Under the pieces are notes generated by a model. It was not told the DNA's origin and ran no database searches. It was given only the letters and a program-made list of their open reading frames with translations. Below, in pieces: positions 1 to 10,400 of a stretch of 21,611 nucleotides of DNA. Position numbers and translations under genes: made by a program. The first letter of the stretch is position 1, and each line of letters begins with the position of its first letter. The DNA is taken from positions 1 to 21,611 of the forward strand of contig CAXHKQ010000118.1 of assembly GCA_964017145.1 (NCBI GenBank). Reading direction: 5' to 3'. Source of the stretch: Agrocybe praecox. Lineage: Eukaryota; Basidiomycota; Agaricomycetes; Agaricales; Agrocybaceae.

Positions 1-55
1 CCTCCAGTTTCTTGGCGTTGCCGGTGACGAAGGTGATGGCTGGCTTGGAGCACAT
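1..55 (-). CDS. ITPA: Inosine triphosphate pyrophosphatase, N-terminal fragment
   Basis: Reading the minus strand from the ATG at 55-53 gives MCSKPAITFVTGNAKKLE and then the window ends. The block TFVTGNAKKLE is the N-terminal signature of the ITPA/HAM1 family (beta strand plus the TGN-x-x-K-x-x-E substrate loop). These enzymes hydrolyse ITP, dITP and XTP to the monophosphate and so keep deaminated purines out of RNA and DNA; they are usually cytosolic. The start is supported by its position just ahead of the motif, as in animal homologues, and by the CAAAATG context typical of insect starts. Only 18 codons are visible, so intactness and an exon end cannot be judged. It is divergent from ALKBH7 with 472 bp between the two starts. 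Confidence 0.86.
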   Translation of the reverse strand, partial: MCSKPAITFVTGNAKKLE

Positions 56-527
56 TTTGGGACGTGTAATGGCGAAAGCGGAGGCAGCTCAAATGAATGA
101 AAAGCGAATTCTAAACACTGCAGACTGCAGCACGTTTATATACGAAAATGTAACTATAGTACTTCTATGGTTAGATGTGAGAGAGGCAGTGTTGACATAT
201 TTTAAAGAAAATACAGCGGAATTATTTATTTTTTCAAACTAACTAACCAAACAGCTGTAATTTTGACAACGTATAATATTTGTTATAATTATGAAAAAAT
301 ACTAATTTCGGAATGACTACAACATATAGTTCCGCTGCAGTTTCAACATTGAGTATGCTACTGATAACACGTCGGCAATGCAGACTATAAATTACAAAAA
401 ACATATGATAGCAATTTTTGTTTTGATCATTTTGCGTGCTGCAGTCGTCGCAGTCGCGGCATTCGCCTTTCACAAAACACAAAAGTCGCACCACTTGTTG
501 CGATCCCGCACATAGCATCGCTTCGAG
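56..527. promoter_or_regulatory. Shared intergenic region between divergent ITPA and ALKBH7
   Basis: This 472-bp stretch separates the start codons of two head-to-head genes, so it must contain both 5' UTRs and probably both promoters. The middle (about 180-420) is AT-rich, while the ALKBH7-proximal 100 bases are more GC-rich. I see no convincing TATA box or initiator, and no other gene. Bidirectional promoter function is inferred from gene order only. Confidence 0.55.
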
Positions 528-3500
528 ATGTCCCTCCGCCTCCAGCGCCTGGTCACAGGCTTCAGCCGTTTGCTGCTCAACACCCAGCAAAGCAAAGGCA
601 AGGGGCCCCGTCGAATTCTTATTCTTAGCTTATCCACGCAATTTGTAACAGCTCGTCTTCTCTGCGCAGGCATTACATCACAAGTCAACACCACCAGCGC
701 ATCTCAATCAACTGCGTCGCAACCGAAAGCCAATGAAGACGCCAACGTCGAAGCCACCGCCATTCCCGCCCACATGCAGCTGCATCGCCTGTGGCCAGCC
801 GCGGATCGCTCCGCCCTGCTGCGCGACATGCTCGTCATCGAGGACTTTCTCAGCCCCGACGAGGAGCAGGCACTGTTCGCCGAAGTGGATCCGTACATGC
901 AGCGCTTGCGCTACGAGTTCGACCACTGGGACGATGCCATTCATGGGTTCCGCGAGACGGAGCGCCAGCATTGGTATCCGGGCAACAAGGCGACGCTGCG
1001 GCGGGTGGGCGAGCAGGCGTTCGAGGGCGCGGTGATGCCGTACATTCATGTGCTGGATTTGGCGGAGGCGGGCGTGATTAAGGCGCACGTGGATAGCTCG
1101 AGGGTGAGAGGTTGAGGAGTAGGAGGGGGATGATGGAGATGTTTTCATTTTGACGAAGGTCCACAATTTCGATATTATTTCGGGATTCGTGAAGTAGAAG
1201 GAAGTGGAATTTTGGTGTCGCATCTGGATTGGTTATGGAGCACTTCTAGTTTTTTCTATGTATCTTGATGATAGGAATGTCCTATTTCAATTTCAGTAAT
1301 AACGCACATGGCACATGATACTAACATAGTTCATTATGTTCCGGGAAAATCGGTTTTCTGGTGCCACCATTCTCAAATCGATAACATTTTTCGGAAGTGC
1401 CATCTTGTAAATGAGGAATTATAAATGGTCATGACATTTCATAAAGTAGTTTGAAAGTTATGCCGTTTATTGCAACAAACAGTTCATCAAATCCTAATGG
1501 AGAAGAGGGAATTTCTTTTCATGATGTAGCACTGTCTTTTAGTGAAAAATTGCGGCTGGAGCCTGAAGCCAAAACATGTCTTATTATGTGTGGTGCAGGT
1601 TCTTCCCCATCCGAAAACCAAAATCATAAATAGTTTTATGAAACTCCGTACCTGCTATTTGGGCACTGAAGACGATGCGTGAAGTCGACGCCTAAATGTG
1701 TCGGTTACTGACGAAAACATCAATAAGTCTACCAAAATAATTTCGGAAATTGAAAAGTTTGTCAGCTAAAAATTCCTGATTCCCTGAAGATATGAAAACA
1801 ATGTTTAGAAATATCGAGCATGAGATTTTTATAGTATACATTGCTAAAAATTGGGATTTGCAAAGGTTAGCACCAAATACTTTTTGGAGGTGACAGTTTT
1901 TATCAAAAAGTTGGTGCTTTATTCATCATTTTTCCCGGGACCTAATGAACTATGTAGTATGAAGTGCGCATGCGTCTTGTTCCACAAAAACTGAAGTATC
2001 TTGATGAAAAATAACATTTAAAATATCTAAACTATTTTCGTGTTGGGAATTACATTTCTCCACAGACAAAGCCATGTTATGCCACGTAAAAAAACTAAAA
2101 ATTAGTGTCACTATCACAAAATCAGATATTGTAGTATCATTTAGAAAAGAAAAAATCGTGCATTTGTGCAGAAGCGTAAATAATTGATAATAATATTTTA
2201 TCGTTTTTTTCTTTTATTTAGCGAGTGTCCGATTACATCTATGCTCTACTATTTCTGTTTTGTGCCAAAACTATTGATCATATAAATTCCTGGTCAAACA
2301 TAAAAAGCTTTTTTGTTCGGAATGCGATGACTAAAGCCCAGCTGTTTAGTTAAATTACTATTTCCAGTGCTGATGTGCAGACAGTCGTTACCATTAAATG
2401 CTTTTTTCAATCATTTTTGTTCAGAATGCAATGACAAATGTCCAGCTGTTCAGGTTAATTAATATTTTCACTTTTGGGTTGCTGTTGCAGAACCGTTTCT
2501 TGTTACTAGAGGGCCTGGAATATACTTGTATACTTGCATGAGACGGTTTAAATTATTATTTTGATTTGTAGATATTTTAAAACCAATTTTATAATTACTT
2601 CACCATATTCTGGGACTTTTAACTTGATTTGTCCACGCAATTTCATGATGTAGTCTTTATATTTTTTTAGATGTTCTAGATCATATTGCTAATATGTTTT
2701 TTTTGGTTAGTGAAGACGAATATAGCTTCATATTTCTCATATTTCATACCAAACAATGTTCTTGAATAAAGTGCGGCTGAAAAAAACGCATAACTTCATA
2801 CCACTATAGCTTGAGCACTACTTGGATTAAATTGATTATTTTTTCAGAAAAGTGATCGAAAGAACTTAATTGATTTTTGACATGTGAAAATTCAAGTGAG
2901 AAATATATACTAGTATCACAATGGGATCAAAATGTGAAACTCTTACATAAGTCATCAAACAATTTATTGTCATTTCGCAGTCGATTCGACCGATCTTTGC
3001 CAATAAGTCAGTAGTTAATCAATAAAATGTCTCGAAAATTATTGGGTCGTATCCATCTTTCATCTTTATAGAAAAAGTATTTTTTCGTGGCCAGGAAAGG
3101 CGAAGTGGTAGCACTCGTGAAGAGAAATCCGAGGTTGTCGAATCGCAGTTTTGCTGTTAAAGTGGGTTTGCGATGAGAGTACAATGCGCAAAAAAAAACC
3201 AGCTTCAGGCCTAAGGTGCTATAAATAAGGGTAAAAAAGATGAGCAGAGACGTAAAGAAGGTTCTAGTGGTTGACAGCCTCCCACGAAAACTGTGATTTG
3301 TGTCTAGCCATACAAATGTTTGTTTGTTTGTTTCTGGTTTGACAGTCGATTGGCATGTGTGGTGATTTTAGCATATCGTGCATCACATGTGGCTAGATGA
3401 AACCGAAATATAAATATCAAGGAGTGCCTCTAGAAAAGGCTCCAACCATTCATTCGAAAGCTTGTGAATTCTAGATACTCTGGCCTTATTTAGTGTCGTG

Positions 3501-4364
3501 TCATCATGTCTTCTGCGATTGATTGGTATAATGGTGATATGATGACATTTTTGCCGAGGGAGGCACACCCTTTAAATTTTCCATAACTCCCGCCAATGGA
3601 GCGGTATTGAGCTCTAGTTAAAAGACTATTGAAGTCGACCAGTTATGAATCCCAACACATATAAGATTCGGAAAAATGGATTATAGCCTCGAGGAAGGTT
3701 ATAGATAATATGCAAAATCGAAAAATGGAAGGTATTTCGAGATGCTTGATATCTTTGTCAAAATCGAATATTTCCGTTCTGTCTAATGAAAAAATCATAA
3801 AAAGAATAAACTTTGATATTCAGTTTCATTTTTTAAGATTGCTGCACATGTTCATAAGTTATAGAATTATAAAGTTATGCGTTTTTTTCAGCCGCACTCC
3901 TTATTACCTTTGCGCCACCTTGAACAAAATATTCCATCATTTGCCATCCCACAACAGTATTGCGGCTCCACGATCGCCGGCCTCAGTCTGATGTCCGACT
4001 GCGTCATGCGGCTGGTCCGCACCGACGAGCAGCGCTACAAGCAAACGAAAGAGGGCGGCGAAGTGGAGGCGGACGAGTATCGCAGTCTGTCCAAAGAGTC
4101 AACGGCTGCGCAGCCGGACGCCTCGGACGACCGGCACTATGCGGATGTGCTGCTGAAGCGGCGCTCGTTGTACATCATGAAGTGAGTATTTGATAAAATC
4201 GTTGGAACTTCATCTCTTACATTCTTCCGCACATTTTTCCGCACAGAGACACGGCGCGCTACAATTTCACGCACGAAATCCTCGGCAACGAGCGCTCCCT
4301 GTTCAAGGGCGCCCTGGTGCCCAAGACGCGACGCATCTCGGTGATATGTCGCAATAAACCGTAG
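528..4364 (+). CDS. ALKBH7: Alpha-ketoglutarate-dependent dioxygenase ALKBH7, mitochondrial
   Basis: Three coding exons, 528-1103, 3958-4181 and 4247-4364 (TAG 4362-4364), give 305 residues. Junctions are GT-AG: AGG|gtgaga, caacag|TAT, AA|gtgagt and gcacag|A, and the frame is kept throughout. The N-terminus is rich in Arg, Leu and Ser with no early acids, which fits a mitochondrial presequence. The core matches animal ALKBH7: YEFDHWDDAIHGFRETE (about 136-152), HVLDL, then the HxD iron ligands H187 and D189 at the end of exon 1, CGSTIAGLSL, and the distal ligand H276 in FTHEIL. The 2-oxoglutarate arginines R296 and R302 lie in TRRISVICR. The human protein promotes programmed necrosis and fatty-acid handling and is reported to demethylate mitochondrial pre-tRNA. 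An acidic insert of about 40 residues (213-255) is absent from the human protein. It is convergent with NSUN2, 116 bp apart. Confidence 0.93.
1302..1975. mobile_element. Non-autonomous DNA transposon with ~45-bp terminal inverted repeats
   Basis: The left end (1302-1349) and the reverse complement of the right end (1930-1975) share CATAGTTCATTA followed by a CCGGGAAAA block, with further matches outward (CGCA, then CAT-rich sequence). That gives imperfect TIRs of about 45 bp around a 0.67-kb element. A perfect 12-bp direct repeat GTATCTTGATGA lies just outside, at 1260-1271 and 1996-2007. Its 20-30 bp offset from the TIRs makes it an uncertain target duplication. The interior has only a short open frame (1451-1633) with no recognised domain, so I see no transposase. 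An internal segment has a relative in NSUN2 intron 2. The superfamily is not assigned. Confidence 0.6.
1648..1757 (+). repeat. Dispersed repeat segment, copy 1 (inside the ALKBH7 intron element)
   Basis: This segment matches 9903-10008 over about 105 bases with scattered substitutions and a few indels. Shared landmarks in order are GTAC, ATTTGGGCAC, GAAGACGATGCG, a CTGACRAAAACATCAAT block and ATAATTTCGGAA. A TATCGAGCAT match further on (near 1815) also has a partner near 10065. Both copies sit in the same orientation on the plus strand. Confidence 0.75.
2310..2500 (+). repeat. Diverged tandem duplication of ~87 bp
   Basis: Copy 1 (about 2310-2396) and copy 2 (about 2414-2500) share TTTTTGTTC, GGAATGCGATGAC versus AGAATGCAATGAC, CCAGCTGTT, TTAATTA and a GCTGATGTGCAGA versus GCTGTTGCAGA block. 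They are two adjacent old copies within ALKBH7 intron 1, with no coding capacity. Confidence 0.55.
3085..3334 (+). mobile_element. Candidate tRNA-derived SINE
   Basis: The segment GGCGAAGTGGTAGC (3099-3112) resembles an RNA polymerase III A box. GGTTGTCGAATC (3133-3144) resembles a B box (GGTTCGANTCC) with a 2-base insertion. The spacing of about 35 bases is right for a tRNA-like head. About 170 bases later the sequence runs into a (TGTT)n tract at 3316-3334, a common type of SINE tail. I found no target-site duplication and the acceptor stem is not intact, so it is not a functional tRNA gene. The element ends are approximate. Confidence 0.38.
4182..4246 (+). other. ALKBH7 intron 2 (65 bp)
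   Basis: A minimal-size intron typical of insects: donor GTGAGT at 4182-4187 and acceptor TTTTTCCGCACAG ending at 4246. It splits the Lys-267 codon (phase 2), and splicing restores the DTARYNFTHEIL block. Confidence 0.88.
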
Positions 4365-4453
4365 ACGAGACGCGAAGCAGACGAAGGCCGCTGCGCTAGG
4401 CTTGATTGATTTTTCGTTTCTCGCGTTTATCTGTTCCAACGTGATAATTGTAA

Positions 4454-4459
4454 AATAAA
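4454..4459 (+). terminator. Poly(A) signal AATAAA for ALKBH7
   Basis: AATAAA lies 90 bases after the ALKBH7 stop. It is only 22 bases short of the NSUN2 stop on the opposite strand, so the ALKBH7 cleavage site probably falls near or inside the last NSUN2 exon in antisense. No AATAAA was found on the minus strand between the two stops; GATAAA on the minus strand near 4425-4430 is a possible weak signal for NSUN2. Confidence 0.55.
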
Positions 4460-4480
4460 TGCACGCATATACACTCTATT

Positions 4481-7400
4481 CTATTCCTCGGCGTCCTGTT
4501 TCTCTTCCGCCACTGCGGGCGAGCTGGAGTCATCGTCTTCAGCGACATTCTCATCAGCCGGACTGTCGGCCTCGTCGGCTTCGGACTTTGCCTCAGCGCC
4601 TGCTTCAGCCGCGACACCATCGCCATTTTCGGCAGCAGCTGCCAGAGCTGCAGCCTCTGCCTCGGCCTTCCTCTGGAACTTGTTGACGACTGTGCGGAAA
4701 AGAGCAGAAAAGAGATGGTCAATTGTTAACTTCGATCATTTTCAAACGTACATTTCGAAAAGCAGAGGCCAATGAATAATTAATTTGTAATTTAATACTG
4801 ATGTTTTACAAGTAGTTTTCTTGGTTTCGAAAACGAATCGGTCGTTACTTCTTACATTTTCTATCTACAATTTAAAGAAAACTCTGAGCTATTCAATCGA
4901 ATTAGACGGCCTTACAAGGTAAGGTACGTAATTGATAAAACCGATCGAAATGTTGATTATTTCAAGATATTTACTATGAACGCAGCATCAAAGCAGATAG
5001 CTGATTAGCAAGGCACAGGCACCTGTGCTTCTGAGGGCGCCCTTGAGACACTTCGCTCTCGCCCGACGGCGCGATCAGTATGTATTGTCCCTTCCTGTCC
5101 CTTGTATTGTCCTATCCATTGAATGTCGGGGTTTTTCTCGTTTCCCCAACACATTACACAGATACTGTTCACACTGGTAAAATCAAACACAAACACAGAA
5201 CACACAACACTACACACCATTACATGTTACACACTCGTCGCCTAGAGTACTCGTCATTCGGGTCCACGGTGATATTTGACCCTATTGTCCCTCATGTAGC
5301 TGAGATGTACTTATACTGTAAATAAATTGCTACATTAAAAAAAAAAGATTAGCAAGGCCCGGAAGTTAAGGGCCCAAAAAAGAACGTTCTTCTTGCAATT
5401 ATCGCACTAAGCACATCATTTGAACGTTTTGCCTCGGCCATTTTAGACCTATAAAATGAAGATATTCGACTGAATTTAAAATATTGTTTGCATTTCGTAC
5501 GACGCCTCCTACCAATATAGAATCCGTTCCGATAGGGCCTTCAATACAACATTTATATCCCTAAATGTGTTTTTGGTGTGTTAGCTTTGACAAATCATCT
5601 CCCAATAATGTGCCAAGAATCTCAAACTCTTGATGTACAAAAAAAATCTAATGATGGGCTTCGAAGCGAAATTTATTTGTAAACCCGAATCTGTTTTTGT
5701 TTCACCGTTCACATGAACATCAACGAGTGAACCAAGGTTTATCTCTAACGAATTTATTTTGCCTGGTTTCTTTATGTTGTATCCATAAGACTTGTATGTA
5801 AAAAATATCATTAAAATATGTTTAAATATGTTTAAATATGTTTAGAATACAGTCCAATCATTTTTATCTGGAAAATACCTCAGAGAGATATACATTTGTA
5901 GTGTTATATCAATTTTTCATATGGACAATTTATATCACAATTTATTACACACGCGAAACCATATTATAGTCAATGATGATATTTCTTGGTTTCTAGCGGT
6001 TTTGTTCGTTTGAATGAGCTTAAAAGAAACTTATTTATTATTTTTCGACTAAGAATTTCATAGTTTCGGACACAATCTACTGGAGGTAAAACTTACCCCC
6101 TCTATTTTCAAATCGTTAAAAAACATGCTCTCGGTTTCTGGAGTATAGCATGAAGCACATTCCCGATACAGGGCAACAATTTTTGCGAAAATATAGCCAG
6201 ATAAATGGACTATCGATTGCATTTTACCATTTCGAAATTGATTCAAAATCACAGACGTGGGAGATCGTCAAACTTTTTAGGCAAAACATGCCCCACCTTA
6301 CCCTACTGCTATACAATTTGATGAAGACTTGCAATTTTTTTAAAGGTCATAAAAAGGGAAAAAGGGTCTTAAATAGTGAAAATAAGGAGAAAAAAATATG
6401 TTTGAACTTGTCTCGATGAGATTTGATTTTCAAAAAAACCGCTCCTTGTTTTTTCACAGCTCAACCATGATCTATCCAACATCCCACTCACCATATTTCG
6501 ACACATCCGCTCCCAGCAGCCGCAGCATATGCACCGTATCATTCTGATCCGTGTACGCCCTCAAGCTCAACGTTCCCCTCCACCCGACCAGCGTCAACGT
6601 CAGCTCCCCATCCACGCACTTCAGCACACAGCTGCCCGCTCCCAAATCCGCCACCGCCTTTTGCGTCGCCTCCGTCAGGTTCTCCAGCAGCGGCGCATTG
6701 TTCGGCGTATTATTCTGCAGCAGCGCCTCCAAATCCGCTTTGCCAATGTCCACCTTCCGCTTCGGCCCAATCAGATGCAGCACACTCGGCAGACCCTCAT
6801 TGGCCAACCGATACGAGCACTTCATGTTCCGATTGTCGCAACGCACAAACGTCTTGACGCCCGTATTGATGATCTTGATGTCGTCCTCGTTCAGCAGCAG
6901 AATATCCCGGACCGCCTCCGAGCAGAAGTAGATGTTGCGCTTCTTCTCGCTGTTCGAGCGCGTCAGCAGGCACTTGGGGTTGAACTCGTCGCTGAGCCCG
7001 TAGAAAGCCCGAATCTCGGCGAAAATCGGCTCATCGTCGCCGAAGAACACGTACGGATCCTCCTTGAAGCCGTGGATGCGGCGCTTCTTGCGCTGCGGTC
7101 CCCACGGCGCCGCCGCGGCCTTGGCATCGGATTCGGCCTGCCGCTTGGCTCCGGCTCCGCCGTTGGCGGCCGGAGTTTCGGCATCGGTTGCCTCGACGAC
7201 TTCCTCGACCTTCTCCTCCACTTTCTCCGCCTCCTTCTCCGCCTCCGCCGCATCGGCCGCCTTCTGCGCCAGCGCCTCCTTCTCCCACGGCAAATGCCGG
7301 TGCTTCACCAGCGCCGCCACAAAGAACCCACCCGAATTCTGCAGCTGCGGCAGAATCCTCAAGCACCGCTCCAGATTGAACTGGGCCGCCTCCTCCGGCG

Positions 7401-10400
7401 TCGGCGGGAACATCTGCGGCCGCAGAACGGTGTGCAGACGCTCGGGCACCTGCTCGAAGCTCTCGTAGAATTCGATCTCCTTGCTGGCCGGCCGCCAGTG
7501 CGTCAGACCGGGCAGATACTTGAGGCCGGGCACCATTGCGCTGGCATCGACGATCTCGAGGGCGCCCTCCGACTCCTTGACGAGACGATGGAGAACGGCC
7601 TCGTTCTCGATCGGGTTCATCGAGCAGGTGGAGTAGACCATGCGGCCGCCGACCTGCGAGCGGATGGGATGAAGGAAGCAATGGGTGGTGTGAATTTGGG
7701 ACATAGTTTTGAGCATGTTGCTTATTAAATCGCTTTCCTTCTTGGTTTTGCATACACAAATTCAATTTAAGTCTACAAAATAACGGCTGGATGGATTACA
7801 TTGGAACTTTGTGGGAATCTTTTGACTAGCATGAACTGTAAAACGTTTTTCTTTTAAAGAATATTTTCTCGACATTTGTACCTCAACGGCTGATTTTCCC
7901 AAATTCGTCCAAAAGCCCGTTTTAACAGTTTTTTTTTCAAGTTCGTGTAGAGATAGTATAATTAATTTTGTTCGGAAATATTGAAACTTATCATTATTAA
8001 GAATATTGTATATATCGACATATTCAAAAGTCTTCATCAAACACGAAATTACACTTCTCCATCCAAAGTCCGATATCTCAATCTGCTCCATTTAGTGGTT
8101 GAGTTGAAATAATGTGCCCCTAGTTCGTGCACAATGAACAAAATCGAAAATATATTTATTTTTTTACTAACTATATTCATGACGATTGTGCTATATTGTG
8201 CTATGCTATAATCCATCCCAAAATCTCGAAACTAGAAAGTTCAAGCTTGAAGTAGGGACGTTTCACCCGTTGTGGACACAGATTGGTTTTTGAGCCATAA
8301 CTGTTGATCAAGATTATATGTATGAGAACATGTGTACATTAATTGAAAGCCAATAAACATAGCTAAATACTGGTGAAAAAATTAATTCGATTATGTTAAT
8401 AACACAAAAGTTATTCAACATCGAAAAAATCATGATTTTATACAGGGTGACCAGAAATAACCCGGACAAACGTTTTCTAGCGTAACTTCTTCAATACAAC
8501 GAATAATAACAACATTTAAAATGATAAACTTCATTTCAACCATTGGCTTTTCAAATATCTAGACGGCTCCGTAGTGACTTCCTCGAGTGACGATGTACAG
8601 CCCTAAACGCTCCGTGAAAATTAGTGCGAAATGCCGCTCCTATTTTTCCGATAAACGACCCTCTCCAGTCTCAACGATTGGTTCAAGGCCTCCAGCATTT
8701 TGCGAGTCTTTGAACACACCACACACCACACACTGTAATCAATCAGATTCAGATCGGCCGAGTAGGGCGCCATTCTTCAGACGACATAAAATAAAATGTG
8801 GGTTTTGACGATTTTCAATGACTGGAGAGTTGGGACGTCCAGTGCAGTGTTCCGGTCGTTTTGATGATTGTGCCCTTGTTCAACATTGAGCATTTTCTCG
8901 TCATTGAATGAAATACACTCAAATTTCGGAGCAGCGGCACAGACATTTAATTTTTATTTCTTTTAGGCCTGCTTCGCTTACTCGCTTGTTTTCAAAAGTG
9001 AGGCGCTGAACTTTTTGTGGCTTGTATGCCTTGATTATATGTTCACAAACTTAGAATTTCCGCCCCGATTCTCGATTCCTTCCGATCTCACGAGCGATCT
9101 CAAATTTTCGTTTTTTACACTGAAATACACTGAAACAGTTCCATTTTAGCACTTCATTTTTTCGCCATCGTCCCAAATGATGAAGGAATTGACGGAATGT
9201 CAAATAAATACAATCTTAGAGAATATAACAAAGGCAAAAAAAATGTGCTGCGACAAGTAACAACCATGGCAGGCAGTCCCAAATGTTGTCCGGGTTATTT
9301 CTGGTCACCCTGTAGTAGACAGCCTTAAAACTACTTAAAAATAATTAAAAATCCCAAGTTAAAATGTTATTTTTGGTTTTTATTGGCACTGCCAACTGCT
9401 TTTGGACAAATTTATAAACATCGCTATACTGGAAATCGGATGATAATTATTTCAATATTTGGTTGTTAAACCCTTGAAAGTAGTCCATTTCAAAGGTTTG
9501 TGAATGTGAATCCAAGATCGATCGATGCCGAATTCGATGCCGAATTGCCTGCCATTCACTGATATTTATCAGCAGTATGAGAAATGCATTCAATTTGATT
9601 CGTATTACAAATTTTGCTGCCCAAAATAATTGTTGGTTGTAAAATGGTTCAAATAGTGTGTCCACAACTGGGAAAAGTAGGCACTTTCAAAAAATTAACT
9701 GAACATGTTTCGGTTAAAACTTGTTTAATTAAACTTGATAAAATCATAAAATATATTGCATTTAATTTACAAAAATGTATCACACTCATTAAAGCACTGT
9801 TTTCTAATAGGTAGAAGGGCCGCTGGTGCCAACAAAATTCGAAATTTCTATTTGGGGTCTGCCCTAGCCGAAATTAAATTAGGCAATTTTGTAAACTATT
9901 CTGTACTTTCCATTTGGGCACCGAAGACGATGCGCGCATGGGACGCTAAATTGTGCAGTTCCTGACAAAAACATCAATCCACCACATAATTTCGGAATTC
10001 GGAAAGGATGGGACCTTGAGATTGATGATACCCTGGGGTTATATACAAATAATATATATACATATCGAGCATACGTTTTTGGGCATGCAAGAGCTCTTTG
10101 TGGAGAGAGTGCCGCAAAAACGCAAAAACTCACAATCGAACAAATCGATCAATAAGCCATTATCAATGAATTGGCTATGAATTATCTATGGTTTTGTGCG
10201 TATTTGGCCCTCAGCGACTATTCTATATTTTCTAAATGAAAATTTAGCATCTCCAGGGAAAGAATGAGGCAGAACAAATCGAGAAAAGATAGCATTTTGC
10301 AAGACGACATACGAATACCTTTTTAAAGTGATCGAGATGTTTTAGGACCGCTTATTTGAAACAATCGATCTAAAATAGATCTATGTGAATGATAAAAAAA

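Larger units (their letters stand above)
1104..3957 (+). other. ALKBH7 intron 1 (2854 bp)
   Basis: An AT-rich intron with GT at 1104 and AG at 3956-3957, in phase 0 between HVDSSR and YCGST. It separates the HxD pair from the rest of the active site. It holds a TIR-bounded element (about 1302-1975), a diverged tandem duplication (2310-2500) and a SINE candidate (3085-3334). No coding sequence is visible in the remaining parts (1104-1260, 2010-2300, 2510-3080 and 3340-3950). Confidence 0.85.
4690..6491 (-). other. NSUN2 intron 3 (1802 bp)
   Basis: The minus-strand donor GTGAGT follows AAATATG (6492), and the acceptor TTTCCGCACAG ends at 4690. Phase 1 joins G|TC to give Val. If the intron is retained, the protein ends six codons later (GEWDVG then stop), so a shorter isoform is possible. 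The intron contains a retroposed insert (5015-5346) and a 10-bp tandem repeat (5812-5844). In the rest (4700-5000 and 5360-6490) I see only AT-rich sequence without genes. Confidence 0.75.

Noticed and set aside
12..242. Plus-strand open frame at the left edge
   Set aside because: It starts at a non-ATG codon and overlaps the clear ITPA start on the other strand; the translation has no family features.
1451..1633. 60-codon open frame inside the ALKBH7 intron element as a transposase
   Set aside because: Too short, with no DDE, HTH or zinc motif; probably chance.
3085..3160. Functional tRNA gene
   Set aside because: No paired acceptor stem, a B box interrupted by two extra bases and no usable anticodon arm; a SINE head fits better.
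6529..7728. Long plus-strand open frame (399 codons) opposite NSUN2 exon 3
   Set aside because: It is the antisense shadow of a GC-rich coding exon: Arg/Leu/Gln-rich with no domain, and the minus strand encodes clear NSUN2 motifs.
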